From positions 6,457,001 through 6,521,000 of the forward strand of contig CM032815.1 of NCBI GenBank assembly GCA_019155185.1: DNA of 64,000 nt. Direction: 5' to 3'. A program made the translations under genes and the position numbers. This DNA is from Beaufortia kweichowensis (Eukaryota > Chordata > Actinopteri > Cypriniformes > Gastromyzontidae). Positions 23,947 to 38,600 of this stretch are shown one piece after another; positions within the stretch are counted from its first letter, which is position 1; every line of letters starts with the position of its first letter. The notes under the pieces are model-generated. The model was given only the letters and a program-made list of their open reading frames with translations, was not told where the DNA came from and did no database searches.

Positions 23947-26250
23947 TTTTCTGCAATGAAATGTTTTGCTAGACAACTATGGAATGCATCTGATGTTTTT
24001 AAAAGTCTTGAACTGCACCACTAAAGCTATAATATCCTCACCAGTTCTGAGCTAGTTGACTGGCATTCTTTTATGGGAGTGGATGTAATAATTGCATTTT
24101 TTGCTGATTAGGAACCAGGAATAGAAACAGAACATGGACAAAACAGACTGTACATGCAACAGATAAGATGCATGAAACACATCCGTTACTTATCACGGAA
24201 CCTGTAATCATGGCCCGGTAATATTAACTTTATATTGCTGTTGCAATCGATAATTGTATAATATAAGTCGTGCATTGTATAAGAGTGTCCTTTCACCTGT
24301 TCGTAACATTATGCAACACATCACAAGAGGATACAGAATTAATTTTTATATACAAATATGAGGAAACTTTCCTGGATTAGTGCTAAATACATAGTCCGGG
24401 CATATTTACTATGATAATGCATTCAGAAAGCATATAATGAAATTCTGTTATTGTTCCTCCGAGGATGATTGTGGCAAATCAAGAATCTAAAACATCTCCG
24501 TTTGTACAGAATATTCAGAATTGTGCTATTAAAAATTCTGGTCATGAATTCCTGATTGGATCATTGTTGCTTATAGCTTTCCAATTTCCATGTAAATCAG
24601 CTCCTAATTATGTATTATTTGAGGTATAAAAACACGCTATCCAGGCTCTTTCTTTTTCTACATTTTTTGTTGCTTAATGTAACGTTATGTAGCCCTGCCA
24701 AAGGCAGCAGGATTTTTGCATCTATAATTCGAGAACTTTGAATAAAAAGCCTCATGTAAAGTAAAATCCTCCTCAGAGAAAGCGCCTTTGCATAGTTTCA
24801 AAGCCTTGCTACTGTCCACATTAAATCCTGTCAGAGCGCGGTGTGTGGGAACGAATCACGGCACATCTCTGCAGTGCCTGCAGTCAACAAAATTAAACCC
24901 ACCACACCAGAGACTAGAATTTTCTCTCTCTCACACACACAAAGAGAAGAGAAATTGTGTTATTTCCTCCTACAAAAGAGTTCAATGTTTGTGTTCCACC
25001 ATAAAAGACTCATATCGTATGCTTCACAACACACAAGGAAGCTGAAAACTATTTCTCAAACAAAGATTGCTTTCTTTTTTCTTTTCTTTCTGTGTGTCCA
25101 CATATATATATTTTCTTATTCATTTCATGGCAGGTGAGTTAAAGTACAAGAAAAATGTGAGTTTTACCTACCTGAATATGTTTTTACAGGCCTCTTGTGG
25201 ATTCTTAAGCAGTAAGATCTGCTTTGTATCGGCAGTCTTGTCCGACTGAACCAATGCTCGAGCTCTCAATGTCTAACTATGAGTATCATCAAACTTTAAC
25301 TTCGCTCAACAAATCACCTCACATAATCCTACATAATTGTTTTATTGCCATGGGTGTGAGGATCACAGGTTGTGTTGGAGACAGTGAAGTCTCTGACATA
25401 ATAACAGCCATGTTAAAATTGTCCAATAATTTGATGAATTAAAACAGGTAAAAAAAACAGGTAAAACAATGTTTTAGTTATAACTTGAAATTACAGTTTC
25501 AGTCTTTAAATGGTTAAGACAATGTTCACATTGCAGTCTCTTACAGCACATTTGCTTAGTCATGGTGAAAGATTAACCACGGGAAGTTTGGCCTTTTCAA
25601 TGCAGTCACTACCATAACTCATGAATAGAAATGAATGGCTAATGAGTTTGTACCCCAATGATTTCTGGGTAATTGAGGTCTGTGTTTGTGTGATAACCAT
25701 CATGATCATCATCTCATAATGTGCACACTAATGAAAATATTATTCACACTTATAATTGTATAGCCAATTAATGGACAAAGGGGTGCAAAAAGCGGCAGTA
25801 CCATGATACAGTGATGCTATCAGATGGGAACACCACAGTATTTACAAAAAATACCATGGTACTAAATGATTAAAATATCCCTGAGTCACAAAAACAAAGT
25901 AAAGCCTTTGTACCCCTTAGAAAATTAACCATAGATTTATTATAGTAAATGTGAGGTAACATGTAATTTAATTTATTACCATTTGTATTACCACAGTTTG
26001 ACTACAAATAAACTATGGTGACTACAGTGAACCCATGGTAAATGTGTGGTTAATGTGGTTCTACTACAAATACAAAAAAATACACTGTAAAAATGCTGTT
26101 CTTAACACATGGTTGTGCCAAAACGGGATCGACCTAATCGTTTGAGCTATTTTATAAATCGGTATACATTACAGTAACCATACAGTACGTGCAATACGAG
26201 GTACAGTCTGACAGCACAGCAGAGGGTTCCCCAAGCTGTTGAAAGCAGGC
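23947..26250. other. Divergent intergenic region between ggt1 and lrrc75b
   Basis: The ggt1 start (minus) and lrrc75b start (plus) point away from each other across about 2.7 kb. On the minus strand a good donor (cag|gtaggt) at 25172/25171 could end a 5' UTR exon that splices to the acceptor just before the ggt1 Met. Most of the interval is AT-rich. It holds one dispersed repeat (25790-26095). No coding exon was recognised. Confidence 0.45.
25790..26095. repeat. Dispersed 'accatggt/tactacaaat' repeat
   Basis: The segment strings together 'accatgat', 'taccatggtac', 'taccacagtttgactacaaat', 'aactatggtgactacagtgaacccatggt' and 'ctactacaaatac'. These short self-complementary blocks are typical of a common fish non-coding repeat. 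Boundaries are approximate. Confidence 0.5.
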
Positions 26251-26322
26251 GGAGCTTCGAGAAAATGGGTGGAGCTGTGTGCATCCTATGTTGTTAAACA
26301 CATGTGGGAATCCGACGCTCTG

Positions 26323-26618
26323 ATTGGACAGGGGAGCAGACGTGGGCGTGGCCCGAGGGGAAGCCTGCAAGAACACAAACACAGCGGAGGAGCGTCAGGG
26401 CCAAAGGAACGCGGAGAGAAAGTAACATTTCAGTCTTTTCACGAGCTGAATATTAAACATTTTATTATTCTTAAACCACACGAGAAAGTGAGCATGCAAA
26501 ACCCGACAAGGTGCGATGATGATCGTGCATTTAGTAAGTAATTGACTGCTGTTTACTTTACGCATGCTTGATGCAACAGCGTTACGTTGAGCTAAATACC
26601 GAGATAGAAAGTTGAGAC
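26323..26618 (+). promoter_or_regulatory. lrrc75b: Likely lrrc75b promoter and 5' UTR
   Basis: An inverted CCAAT box (ATTGG, 26323-26327) is followed closely by a KLF/Sp-type gtgggcgtgg site (about 26342-26351) in a GC-rich stretch, then about 270 bases of leader to the ATG at 26619. The arrangement resembles the rnf34 promoter downstream. No TATA box is evident. The assignment is by motif and position only. Confidence 0.4.
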
Positions 26619-29600
26619 ATGGGTTCGAAGCTGACCAGACAGGGTAGTTTGGACAGCCAGGCGACTTTTTTTCGGAGGGGACGCCAGCATCATGACACGG
26701 AGAAGATGGGCAGGAGGGGAAGAGGAGAGTTATTGTTCGGTTCTTTGATGCACAAGTCGGATAAGCTGCCCGGGATGCTGCGCAAATCCAGCCCCGGTCC
26801 ATATGTGCGGAGAGTGACTTGGGTTCGGGAAATCCAAACCCTGCTGAAGGAACAAAAGGTGGAACAAGCCATCGATGTGTTGAAACTGCTTAGAAAGGTA
26901 CCATTTATCATGTATTTCTGCACTGCACTGAGTTTTTCTAAAGTCTCATGTTTTTCCAGTTTGTTTTCTGACAAAATATGATCTTACATTTATCTCCATT
27001 ATAGATCTCCACAGTGTCAAAGTCTTCAGATTTACCAATATAATAACGTCTTATATTTTATATAAAACATTTCTCATCAAATTCTTCCAAGATCAGTATG
27101 TGAGCTAATCTATCTTATACTGGTACTGTATATAACAATGATCACATTTGTTTCTATTTTTGTTTCGATATCCAAAAGTATTCTTGGAGAAAAAAGTTGA
27201 CGCATTAAAGATACACAAGAACACAGTTAGTTCCTCTGAGCTGTAAATATACAATGTTGCACTAATGGCTACATGTTGTGCAAATAAATATTATATAATT
27301 CTTCATGAAGAAACTAATTTTAAAGCATTTTTAAATTCTTATAGCACATGATTGTTTTACCTGGCATTGTGACGTATGTTTGGCCATGACAGGAAAAAAT
27401 GTATTACACAAAATAAAGGTGTTTCACAATGCAACAAAAGAACCATTTTTGACTGAATATTTCCACAAAGAACCTTTAACGTCCACAGAACCTTATGATT
27501 TCTTTCTAGTGCACGAAGGGTATGAAAAGTAAGTAAGTGAATTGTTCTTTGGGGAACCAAATATGAATCATTTGTAGCATTTTATTCCATCTTATTCCTT
27601 ATGTTTTAACGAGAGTCTTAAGGTGCAGTGCTTAGATATTGCATTTGATGATTGACAGGCCCTCAGTGCTCCCTCTGAGAGTCCATCATTTCATCCTAAT
27701 GAGGAACAAGATGAGCTCAGATTGAGGCCAGTGATGCACATGCTGATCTTGTTTATTCCAATAGATGCATCACAGTCCGGGTCAACAGCTTTTACAAAAG
27801 AATCAACGTTTATTGTGGACTTCACGAAGGTTTTCCATAGGTTGCTGGAGTGTTTGTTTACTGGTTTTATGCGTTTTGTTTTTGGGTTGCTAGGATGGTT
27901 GCTTGGTGTTTGTTTACTAACCTGATGAAAATAGCCCACCCCCAAATGTCTCTGCTATTCATGTTTTGATTTATTTATATATATTTAAGAAATGATTATA
28001 CAATAAAGAATAAGCCACAAAAAATAAACCACAAAAGAAGAAACAATAACACAGTAACAATACACAATATAGTGATGCACAGTATAATTGCTTATATATA
28101 TTTTTTTAAATTGAGATATTATATATTTTGCCAGTCAAGCTGGTAAACATAATCTATATATAATAATAGAAAAAATGTAGTTTGTCTATGCGTGATGCAT
28201 TCAGATTTGGTCCCAGGCATGTGTAAATCCAGTCCTCATCAGCCCTGTCAGGATATGATACTTCACATGGATGCTCAGCCAAACATGGAGTCATCTCACC
28301 CACACTGGCCCTGAAAGCTCTTAACACCCCACTGGAGAAGAGAAGGGTCATGGCAGGGCGAATCTCTCTTCCTTTCACAAGCTGCTGAAAGAAAAATGAA
28401 TTTCTGTGAATTGTAAAGCAGCTTTTCCATTCAAGGGGGAATGAATGTTAATCAACTGGGGGTCGAAATGTTTCCTTTTGCCCCGGAGAGAGAAAAATAC
28501 TGAACAATGCAGCATTGCTTATCTCTGCTGTAGCTCTTCCTGGACGCAGGAGAGTCATTCATTTTCCGCTGTTGATGCGCACTGAGCAAAGACAACGCGG
28601 CTTACAAGCTCTACTGAGCACACGCTGTGGATGTCAGTGATGGCTGTATAATATCAGTCAATTTAAAATCTTGTCTCTTTGATAATACTTTTATCTTTAT
28701 TACCTCAGATATTGTCTCCTGGTGCCAAACCTTTGACTAACAACGAATTCCGGCTCAGAACCACCCACAGAAAGAGATGGTCTGACGGATATTTGAAAAG
28801 ACTAACTGCAGCGTGTTTTGTTTTTAATATATCATTTGGTAGCAAATGTATCTAAAAAAAATCTGGGAAAATCCCTGAGAATGAAAAAACGAAACGTGGG
28901 AAAAAATGATTTCCACTTTCTAGGAATTAGCATCCCAGTTTCTGCATCAGGTTTGACTCTTAAAGGGACAGTTCACCCTAAAGCAAAAATTCTTTTATCA
29001 TTTGCTCACCCTCATGTCATTTTAAACCGTGTGACTTTCTTTTTTTTGCAGAACACAAAAGAAGATATTTTAAAGAATGATGGTAACCAAACAACAAAAT
29101 GATGGTGACCCCCTATTGACTTCCCTATTGAGACATTTAACAAAATATTGTTTCACAAAATAGTGTTTCACAGATTAAAAGAGTCATGTAAAAGTTTTGA
29201 ACCACATGAGGGTAAATACAAATTATCATTTTTAAATAAATTTTTTTTTTAAATAAAACTATCCCTTTAACACTCGCCTTGTTTTTACAAAACGAAAAGC
29301 CAGTCGATTACACAAAAAAACATTATCCTCTGGAAACTTCTCTGTGGGTTTTTTGCTGGTTGTCAGACTCGGTGTTCAGCAGGGAGAAAACACTTTAGCC
29401 GCATGAGATAAGCCTGGCTAATAAGCTGTCATTGTGTCTGTACACGCTTTCTCTGCCTTACATAAAGAAGCTGGACTTAAAGGTTAGAAACGCTAGTCCA
29501 GCGATAGATCAACAAACTGCTCGGCTGTTTTAATAAAGCACAAGAAATAAACATGATGGTAAGATTACTTTCTCTCCATGGATTCATGTCATTCAAAACC

Positions 29601-32600
29601 AGATGTAATCTCCTGGGAGATTTAGGATGAAAGGATTAAGTTTATCTGTGACCTTTAAGGGGTCTACTCGGATTTGTAATCCCACATGCTTAACAGTCTC
29701 TTCCTTCTCAACAGGACTTGGGTCTTGAGGGAACATCTCTTAATGAGATCCTCTACAAAAATGCAGCCTTTCTCAACCTGGTGGATCCAATTTCCCATGA
29801 GCTTCTCCTCAATTTGGCCCGGGACATGCAGTGTCCGAAACGGGTAAGACACCACCACTAATAAGGAAACGCAAACCTGCTGGCGGTTGTTGAAGGTCCG
29901 AGATGTGATGCTCAGGAGCTTGACTTGATCTCGGCCCACAGCTGTCAGCATTATCTCTGGATATCTGCAGGAGCTTGGCCCAAAACCTGCTCACATGTTC
30001 ATTACTCAGAATCCAGATATGTAGAGCATTTATTTTTAGCCGGTGGTAAGAAGCTTGGCGGGCTCTGTAAGACCACGGGCAGCTGTCATCCCGTGGCCGG
30101 TTCTGGATTTGAGGGGCTCGTACATCAGCCGTGTCCTTAATTAGTTTGCAAAGCATTAGAAGTGCAGAAAAAAGAAAATGACCTTTATTATTTTCATCAG
30201 TGATGTTTTCATTCAATGGTGAAGTTCTGTTTGGATTTAATTGGATAGAAAGGCCAGCGAGACGTTCCATTAATAGAGAAAAACGGTTCTTCTCAGACTT
30301 CTTTCAATAGCAGTTTAAACCTTTTGTAGTTTTAATTAAACTTGATCACTTTGCCTTTAAAACCTGCAGAAAAATCGTCTGTTAGCGTGACATTCAAACT
30401 ATATTGTTTTTGTGCAGTTTTTGTCTATTGTCTATATATTTATCCATTTAGCAGATGAATTTTGAATAGCTAAAAATAAATGTTGTGCTTTCAATCATAA
30501 GTATTCGCATTAGCCAGTAAACCACTTTCCAAATGCTGTTTCTAAAACTAGTTCGAGTATAACAAATCTTGTGGGTTTGATATGCAGGAAACACATTTAC
30601 TTACAAGATTTATAGCTTGAATTCACTTTAAGTCACTTTGAATAAAAGCATCTGCCAAATACATTTTAATTTCCTCTTATTCTCAGCTGGTTTGACAGAA
30701 TCTGAAAAGGTCTTTTAATTTCACCAAAGGCTTATGAACAAGCCACACCTGAGCCTTTACATTTAGATATCCTCACTTTTACACTTATATAAACAGTGTC
30801 TCCCAGTAACCCTCCATCTAATGAATTTCTGTATCTCAACCGACGGTCCCTCAATCAAAGCAGTCGTGATGGCCATCACGGGATATATGGCAAGACATTT
30901 TAATGAGCTCTTGTTTATATGTAGCACAGATTTTTTCCTCCTGTTATTTAGCCGTCTCTCCATTGATGTTTTTTCATTAAATCGTGGCGTCTGTGTCTTA
31001 AACGGTTCAATCAGCCATTGAACAGTAACCTAAATCGACAGTAAAACTCTCTCTGGTGTATTAAATCGACAGCGTCTTTATTAAAGGAATTCAATAAGAA
31101 ACTCAATGTAAGCAGTCCAGTAATTGCTGTCACTCACCGTTACCAGCGATTGGGTTTGTATACAACAGAGATGGAATAAATACCCTCATTTACTCTTATC
31201 AGGTGGCAACCAAGAAGCATCTCAAAGAAAGTGTTGATGTAACAATGTTTAGTTTGAGGAACGATCATAAACACATACACATACACTGCAGTCAATGGCC
31301 GTCTCAAAGTCTTTTGTGTATGTTTGTGCTGGTCTAGATGTTGTGCTGTAGCCCTGATTAGATTTACGCCACTCCTCTCCAGCCAATCCATTTAAAGAGT
31401 AAGAGCCGAGCCAAAGTCTGTTTTGTTGGAGAAATGGCTTGAGGGAATGTTGAGAGAAGACCTTGAGATCATATTAAACCAACATCTTACAAAAAGGTCC
31501 ATTCACAATAAATGGTGTCTTTTAAAAAAAGGATGCACATTAAGTGTGACGCTCAATGCTGACTTTAAATGAAGAAATATAATTAGATATACATGGTCAA
31601 TAAGGTCAATACTGGCCAATGCTTATGTTTTAATGATGAATGAAAATGATGAAATATGAAAAATGTGATGAGCCAATAAAAAAGAATTAAAGGTGAAAAT
31701 GACATTTTGCATAAAGTAAATGAAGCTCATTTTAGGACCATTAAGGTTTTTATTGCATTGTGACTTTATACGCATGACAATTAGCACCAACTCTCATTAC
31801 AGGAATGTGTCTGGATATATCTCTTATTAATCTCAATAGTTATTCTCATTAGATTCTCATTACTGTAATACAGTAATTTTGTATTTCAATCAGCATAAAT
31901 TGATTAATCATTTCCATGATATATAATTTTTTTGCATTACAGTAATGTGAATGAATGCAGGAGTTAGGGTTGGGTTGTGTTCAAGCGTCCCGCGAATAAT
32001 CTCAAAAATCATCTTCATCAAATGTATTTGTATGTGTATTTCTGTATGTTAATTCTAGTGTCTAAGATCTTATTGCCAAGTCAGTTTTAAAATTACTCCT
32101 TATGGGAAAGTCTTTAAATAGCACCAGACTTTGTACACATTCTTGGTAAACAAAGTTTTCCTGGGTTTCCCTGTAAGTGCCCATAATCCAGGGCTTTATT
32201 TGGTCATATATCTCCCAGAATAGTTCTTCATCCCCCTCCTTCTGGCTTTTGCAGGAGTCTGATGCTCTCAAATCCTCTGAGAAGATCTGCAGGCAGCTGA
32301 TCTATCACCTGACCCCACACTCCAAATGGAGCAAACAGCACGTGCCCAGGAGGAAGACCCAGGCCTGGTAAGGGTTCTGAATCAGTCCACCTGTCCCCTC
32401 ATTAGGACACACCTCCACAGTAAGGACAACGACTGACATCAGCATAGAAATCTCTGAGCTAACAGGTTGAAATAGAGGACAACAAGATTATTCATTCCTG
32501 AAGTCTATGTAAGATGGTTAAAGGTATAGTTCACCCAAAAATAAATTCTGTCATTGTTTGTTCACCCCCATGTTAAAAATATCTTCTTTTGTGTTTTGCA

Positions 32601-35600
32601 GAGAAAAGAAAGTCATACAGGTTTGGAATAAGGGTGAATAAATGATAAAAGAACTTTAATGTTTGTGTGAACTATCACTTTAAATTAAGGTTTGAGAGTT
32701 CAATCAGGCTGGTGCTGACTTAAGCGAATAGTTCACGGACAGTTTTTTAAGCTTTAATATTTGTATTGTGTGGTAACAGTTTTAGAAAAGCAATCAGGCT
32801 TTTCAACGCCCTTCAGCAATGACATATTCGTGATAAAGCTTTCCTGACACTTTATATCATGTAAAAGTTATGCAGTTGCTACCCTTAAGGGAACGTCTTT
32901 TCCTCTGGGTGCTGGGCAGGTATGCTGAGAAAGTCATTACGAAAGGGAAAATCTTTTTAATGATATCCATGTTGTCTCCTCATCCCTGAGCAATTAACCC
33001 AGTTTGAGAGATTTCAACAGCTGCAATTCGGTTCCCCGTTTCATCGCAAGCCAGGCCCAAACAATAACAAGCCGCCATTACCAAAACTCACGTAATTTAT
33101 GAACCTCTGCTCTTTCAATCTGTGTTATGAAAAGCCTTATGTGGCGAAATACCCTCCAGCGTTTCTCCTGACACATCTTCAGAGGTGATGCTGGAGAGAA
33201 GATTGAATGCTTTACTTTAGCAGAACATAACGCCTGCATGAATGGACTATTAGGGTGTAAATATATTGTCAGCGGGACTGTTTTGTATTATAGGGAGTAA
33301 ATGAAAGATGATTTTACTGTGGTGCTGATGCTGTAAGCTGAAGATGTCCCACCTCTCTTCTCTTAGGAGAGCTATCATGGTCCGTTTGACCACATTGATT
33401 TTTTTCACACAAAGAGAAGCTTTGTCTTAAAAAGAAAGAATTGGTGGCTGCAGGGGAAAGCCAGAGAAACGGAGCATTTGAAAGCGAGAAAAAGAACATT
33501 GTTGGCTCAGATAAGTGAGCATATGTAACACTGTAGCCAGAGTTAAAAAAAAATCAGTTTTCGGTAACTGCGTATATATAAGGGAAAGTAAAATATGTCA
33601 TTTTGCCCCAACATCAAATAATAAAAATGTGTATTATGGATTAAGAAAATGTAATTATTTTTAATATAATTATTTTTGCCATTGTTGTACAATTTTATTA
33701 ATACATTTCTTCTCATTATAGTATCATTAATGAAATAAAGTTGTGTTTTTATTAGCATAATACAACTATACTAAAGACTAAAATAATGTGTAAACTTTTT
33801 ATGTTAAGATTCAGTTGTTGTTTTTCCACATTATACTAATAAGAATGAGACATCTTTGTCTCTCAATGAGAATGATGGTGAGTGCCTAATTAATTTATTT
33901 TTAATTTTGTTAGTTTTTTTTGTTTATGTTGTTATATAATACTTTTTTTCATTTGAGTTTGGGGTATAATACGACAGAAACACGTGGATCTCTGTGGTTT
34001 AGAAAAGGCTTATAAATAAAGATGCTTCAAAAGGTTTTTCACAGTGACAACCATTTATGATTCCCCAAAAAAACATTCTGTCAAAAGTTTTTAAGTAAAG
34101 TTTCTTTTTTGCCTTTTAATAGTCGAAGAACATTTCGTAAAACAGAATCATCCTTCAGATGTTAAAGGTTCTTTATGGAACCATTCAGCTAAAACTGGTT
34201 GTTCTATGGCATCATGAAGCACCTTTATTTTCCAGAGTGCAACACTAACATGTTCTTCAGAAATGAGTTTCAGTGAGTGTACACAAAGCTCGCTTCGTTT
34301 CTAGGCTAATCACCCACACATTTTAAACAGCTCCTGCAAAACCCCTCATGCGGGAACGCGAGACGGCACAGCAGCAGTTGTTATTTCATCAAGCCGGAGC
34401 TCCTGCGAGGCAAGCGATCGCATCTCGGTCGTAACAAAATCAAATGATGAATCTGTTTAATAAAGTAGTCAGCAGGGCTGCAGATAAACCAGCGACAACT
34501 CTCTGTGTAATTATCCCCTTTCACGCGGAGATCTCGGTTATCCTCAGGGGTCGCCTTTAATGTGTTGATGTGAAGTTTATTGGGAAAGCGTTTGCGGTTG
34601 CGCTGAGAGCAGTGAGTTGATATTTGTCACCTGACATCTTTCTCATACTGCTGAGCGTGTTCGACCGCCCGCCTGTGTGGTAAAGATACATGGCCTATCG
34701 TTGCCCTAGTCAGAGGAGGAGAGATAAGCACCCAAATGTGGTCCTGTGGATGGTTGCAGTGGCCTGTGAAAGAGGATGTCTCACGTGTTGGACAGATTGA
34801 GTTGAACACATGTAGGGCAACTTGGGTTGCAGATTACGTGCTGCACGTGTGCTCATATAAGCATATGGGCAATTCCAGCGTTATGGATGTGATATTTTTG
34901 TTCAAAACTCAAAATATAGATTCTGACGGAATGTATTTATTAACAATATATTGAATTATCTGTTTATATTGTACTAAAGCCCTGTTGATAGACATCAGAA
35001 AAATGTCAGTATATGCACAAGTTATCTATTTAAAAAAACTGAAATATACATGCATGTGACAAAAAAAATAACAAAAGTTATTGTGAAGATTTTTGTGAAC
35101 TAAAATACACAAACCAGAAGCAATAATGCCCAACAAGTGGAGAAGAAATGACTCTTTAGAGAGCAAAAAATAGTTATTTTAATTTTCATGTGTTCATTTA
35201 AGGAATATGAACTGTTATGGATATCACCATTCTGAAAACAGCACTTTACCTGACTATAAAAATCATGCCCATATGTCATGAATGATTTTCATTTTAAGGT
35301 AAACCGTCCCTAAAATTCATACATTCCTTATTTCTCTCATGTGTCTACTCTTCCTTTTTGCCATTGTTTTTCATTCTTTCATTCCTGCCTCCTGACCTCA
35401 TTTCTGGCTGTGTTTAAATGTGTTTGACCTACATATTGTTTGAGTGTCCGGCCCCAGAGGCAGAACGGTCATCCACATGTCTCACATACCTTTCCTGTTT
35501 CTCCAAACCAGCCCTCCTTAACTGTCATTTTTATGCAATTTTTCCTGAATCTGATCATGTTTTCTGATCATCTACTTTGTGTTGTTATGGTGAAGAGGTG

Positions 35601-38600
35601 CTTTAGAGATAAAGCTCTTAGATCTCAGTGCTTGACTTAATCCAAATTAGATATACAGTTCTCTGAACTCCACCTTATACAGCAGGTTAAACCAGCATAT
35701 CTGAGATTTATCATCTGTAACACACAGAGAACTCACAAGAACTCCTGGTACAGGACATGCAGCCTTCTATTAACAACAAATGAGATATAAGATTATCTCT
35801 ATCCACGCAGAGACTTTTTGTGTGTTTTGTAAATGTTGCTATAGTGATACAATGATATTGAAATGCCTGACCCTATTATTAGTCAGAGCATCCAAAATAA
35901 ATGAACACTATGTTATATTTGATCATCTTCAAAAGTAGTCACACTTTGTCTAGAATTTGTAAAATCATATTTCCGACATTTTATCATCCAGCTTCTTGAA
36001 TCTCAACCTGAGAAGCTTTTTAAACAGCACTGAAATTTCTATCTATGCTGGACTCTGATTGGCTGCTTTTTATTAATTATTTACTTCAAATATTTATTTT
36101 AAATACATTTTAGTTTTCTAATTTAAAAAAATATATTTATGTCTACAAAAGTAATTTCCACTATTGAAATATACACCTTCAGATTTAAAGTTTTTTAAGA
36201 TCATGAGGAACATTTTTGTCATTTGTGTTTAAACTCCTTCAAATGTCTATTTTCCCTCCATTAGCCTTGATTGTTGTAAACATTACATCTCTTGTTTTTC
36301 TGTATAGCCTTGCCAAAAAGCAACAAAATCTGCCGACACATAAATTCCCTGAGTGCTGAGGTATTAAAGGGGTGTACAGACGGTCGGCACCAGTCGGCTG
36401 TACAGTAGATCTTACACCAGTATATCTTCAGCCGTGGGGCGCACCTCATCTGAAGCAATACATTTTAATGCTATTTTTGCAGCTGTTTTGCCATAACTCT
36501 GCTGGCTGGAAGCCCGTTACGCTACTGTTATATAATCCATCACATCATAGCACACGACCCTCTCCAATAACTCAAGTCTGAGCCCTATACAGGCAGTGCC
36601 GACATTAGACTCATGCTAACAAACACGTAGCTCTCAACAGGGTTTGGTTTGAAGTGCTTTCACAGATAGGAGGAAACAGAGCTCCCCATCAGCCTTTTCA
36701 GGTGTGTCACATGTGTGTCACACTTTCATGCACATCATGAGCTATTATCATTATTATAATTACTGTTATCAATACTCTCATTCAAAACAATTTTTGATTT
36801 TTGGAGCTCACCCTCATAAGTAATCTGACATGTTACTTCAACCTAAAACTAGATTTTCTGAGTCACATAAATACCTTCCTGCTGACTTTTAATTCTGTAA
36901 TCTTTGTGCAGATATAGTGAAACAAGTCTCAGCATAGAATAAGAATCATTAGGCTCGTTTTTTACACAGAAAAGGGTCAGCGATCTTGCGGCACAACTCA
37001 TAAAGCATAAATTTGTTAATCAGTTCAATAGATGTGTCAAGAACTTTCACAGAGGGATGTTAGCAGACTGTGGATAATTAAGATTAAAGGCCGTTCTTAA
37101 ATGGTTCAGAAACTGTTTTTCTTATTTAGCTTCCACATTTTAAGATTGTATATATTAAAGAAGTTAGAAATTAATGCAAAGAAATAATACAGCAAATCAT
37201 TTTTCAAGGAGATCATTTCTTATAGAGTATGTGTCACAGTGTCAGTGTAGGACTGAATAATGCAAATAGGCCTTCGAGTTTGCCATGTTGTCAGGGCTCA
37301 GTAGAAATCGGCTGAAGAGTATTCTGACAATGTTATTTCGAGAGTCACGGTGGCTCCGTAAATACTTGGATTTGCGGTGACAGATTTTTGAATGGATTTT
37401 TCCGGTAAGTCAGTGTGTGAAGAGAGAGGGAAGGCCTACAGTATGAGCTGAACACATAAATCTCAGGTTTGCTTAGTCAACTGATTTCACAGCCTGAAAG
37501 AGACATGAAATGTGTCATAAAATAACATGGCATATGTCTAGTAACTGTGCGTTTTTTCATTGCAGCCTCTTACTGATCTTGCAATTGCTTTTACCAATCT
37601 CTTGGTAAAATATGTCAATATCCCAAAGGGCAGCAAGGACGTATGTGGCGATTACAGCCAGTAGATCTCTCATCAAGCAGGTCGTTCAGCTCCTCCATAG
37701 ACTTTAGAAAATTCCTCACTTAATTGGATCATTCGGTGCATTGATCGCCTTTTCAACCGAACTTACATTTAACCCTACAAACCATTTTCTTAGTTATAGT
37801 TATGAATACATAGCAAGTTGCTTTGGATAAATGTGTCTACCAGATGCACAAATTAAAACCTTTTTTCACATATTGTTGGTCTGTTAAAGCTAACCATTGT
37901 AGATGATACCATGATAATAGTTTACCAATGCCATTGTATCTCTGTATTTCTTGTAAAGTAGTCCAATTACTTTCTGCGCTGTTTGTGTGTGCTGTCAACC
38001 ACAACAGAAAACCATATTTTCTGTTTTTTAGATTAAATTGCATTTCATCTGGCGCTGATATTTTACCTCGCAGATGGGCAACCAGTTCTGGACTGCAGTC
38101 TGCTAAACCCCCTGGATCCATTTCACCCTGCCCCACCGACACACAGCGAGTGTGTTTTGGAAAAGGGCTGATCTGTGTGGTTTGTGTGTCTGGACCTCTG
38201 CTCCCACGCAGAAAAGTGGGTGCAGCGTGCCAGGCTGCTCCTGTAAGAAAGCCCTTAATCCAATCAGACGAGCCCAAACTGGGAACAATAGAGCACATGG
38301 CATAGGAAGTCCGAATCCTGCAGTCACAGCACAAGTCTAATGCTATCATGCCAAGCAGAAGAGAAGCAGATGGACTTTCCCCACCGCAGAAGGGTGATTG
38401 AAGGAGGGAGCTGCATTGCTGTTCAGTTGTCAGCCTTTAATTTAAAGCCTAGTTAGTGTTGTGGCTTTTTAGTATTATCAAAAGATTGAACTATGAACTG
38501 ATTCCTGATTCACAAACAAATTCTTATACTTAAGTAAAAGCTGATGTTTTGCCAAAGTTCAGTGTTATAGTGTGTTTGTTCATTTCCAACCAGTTGTTTG

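Noticed and set aside
23947..23976. Upstream in-frame Met for ggt1 (MSSKTFHCRK)
   Set aside because: A splice acceptor (catttcattgcag) lies between it and the Met at 23946, so the segment is probably intronic.
29809..30270. 153-codon minus-strand frame overlapping lrrc75b exon 2
   Set aside because: The overlap with a conserved exon explains part of it, and the rest has no acceptor, donor or known domain.
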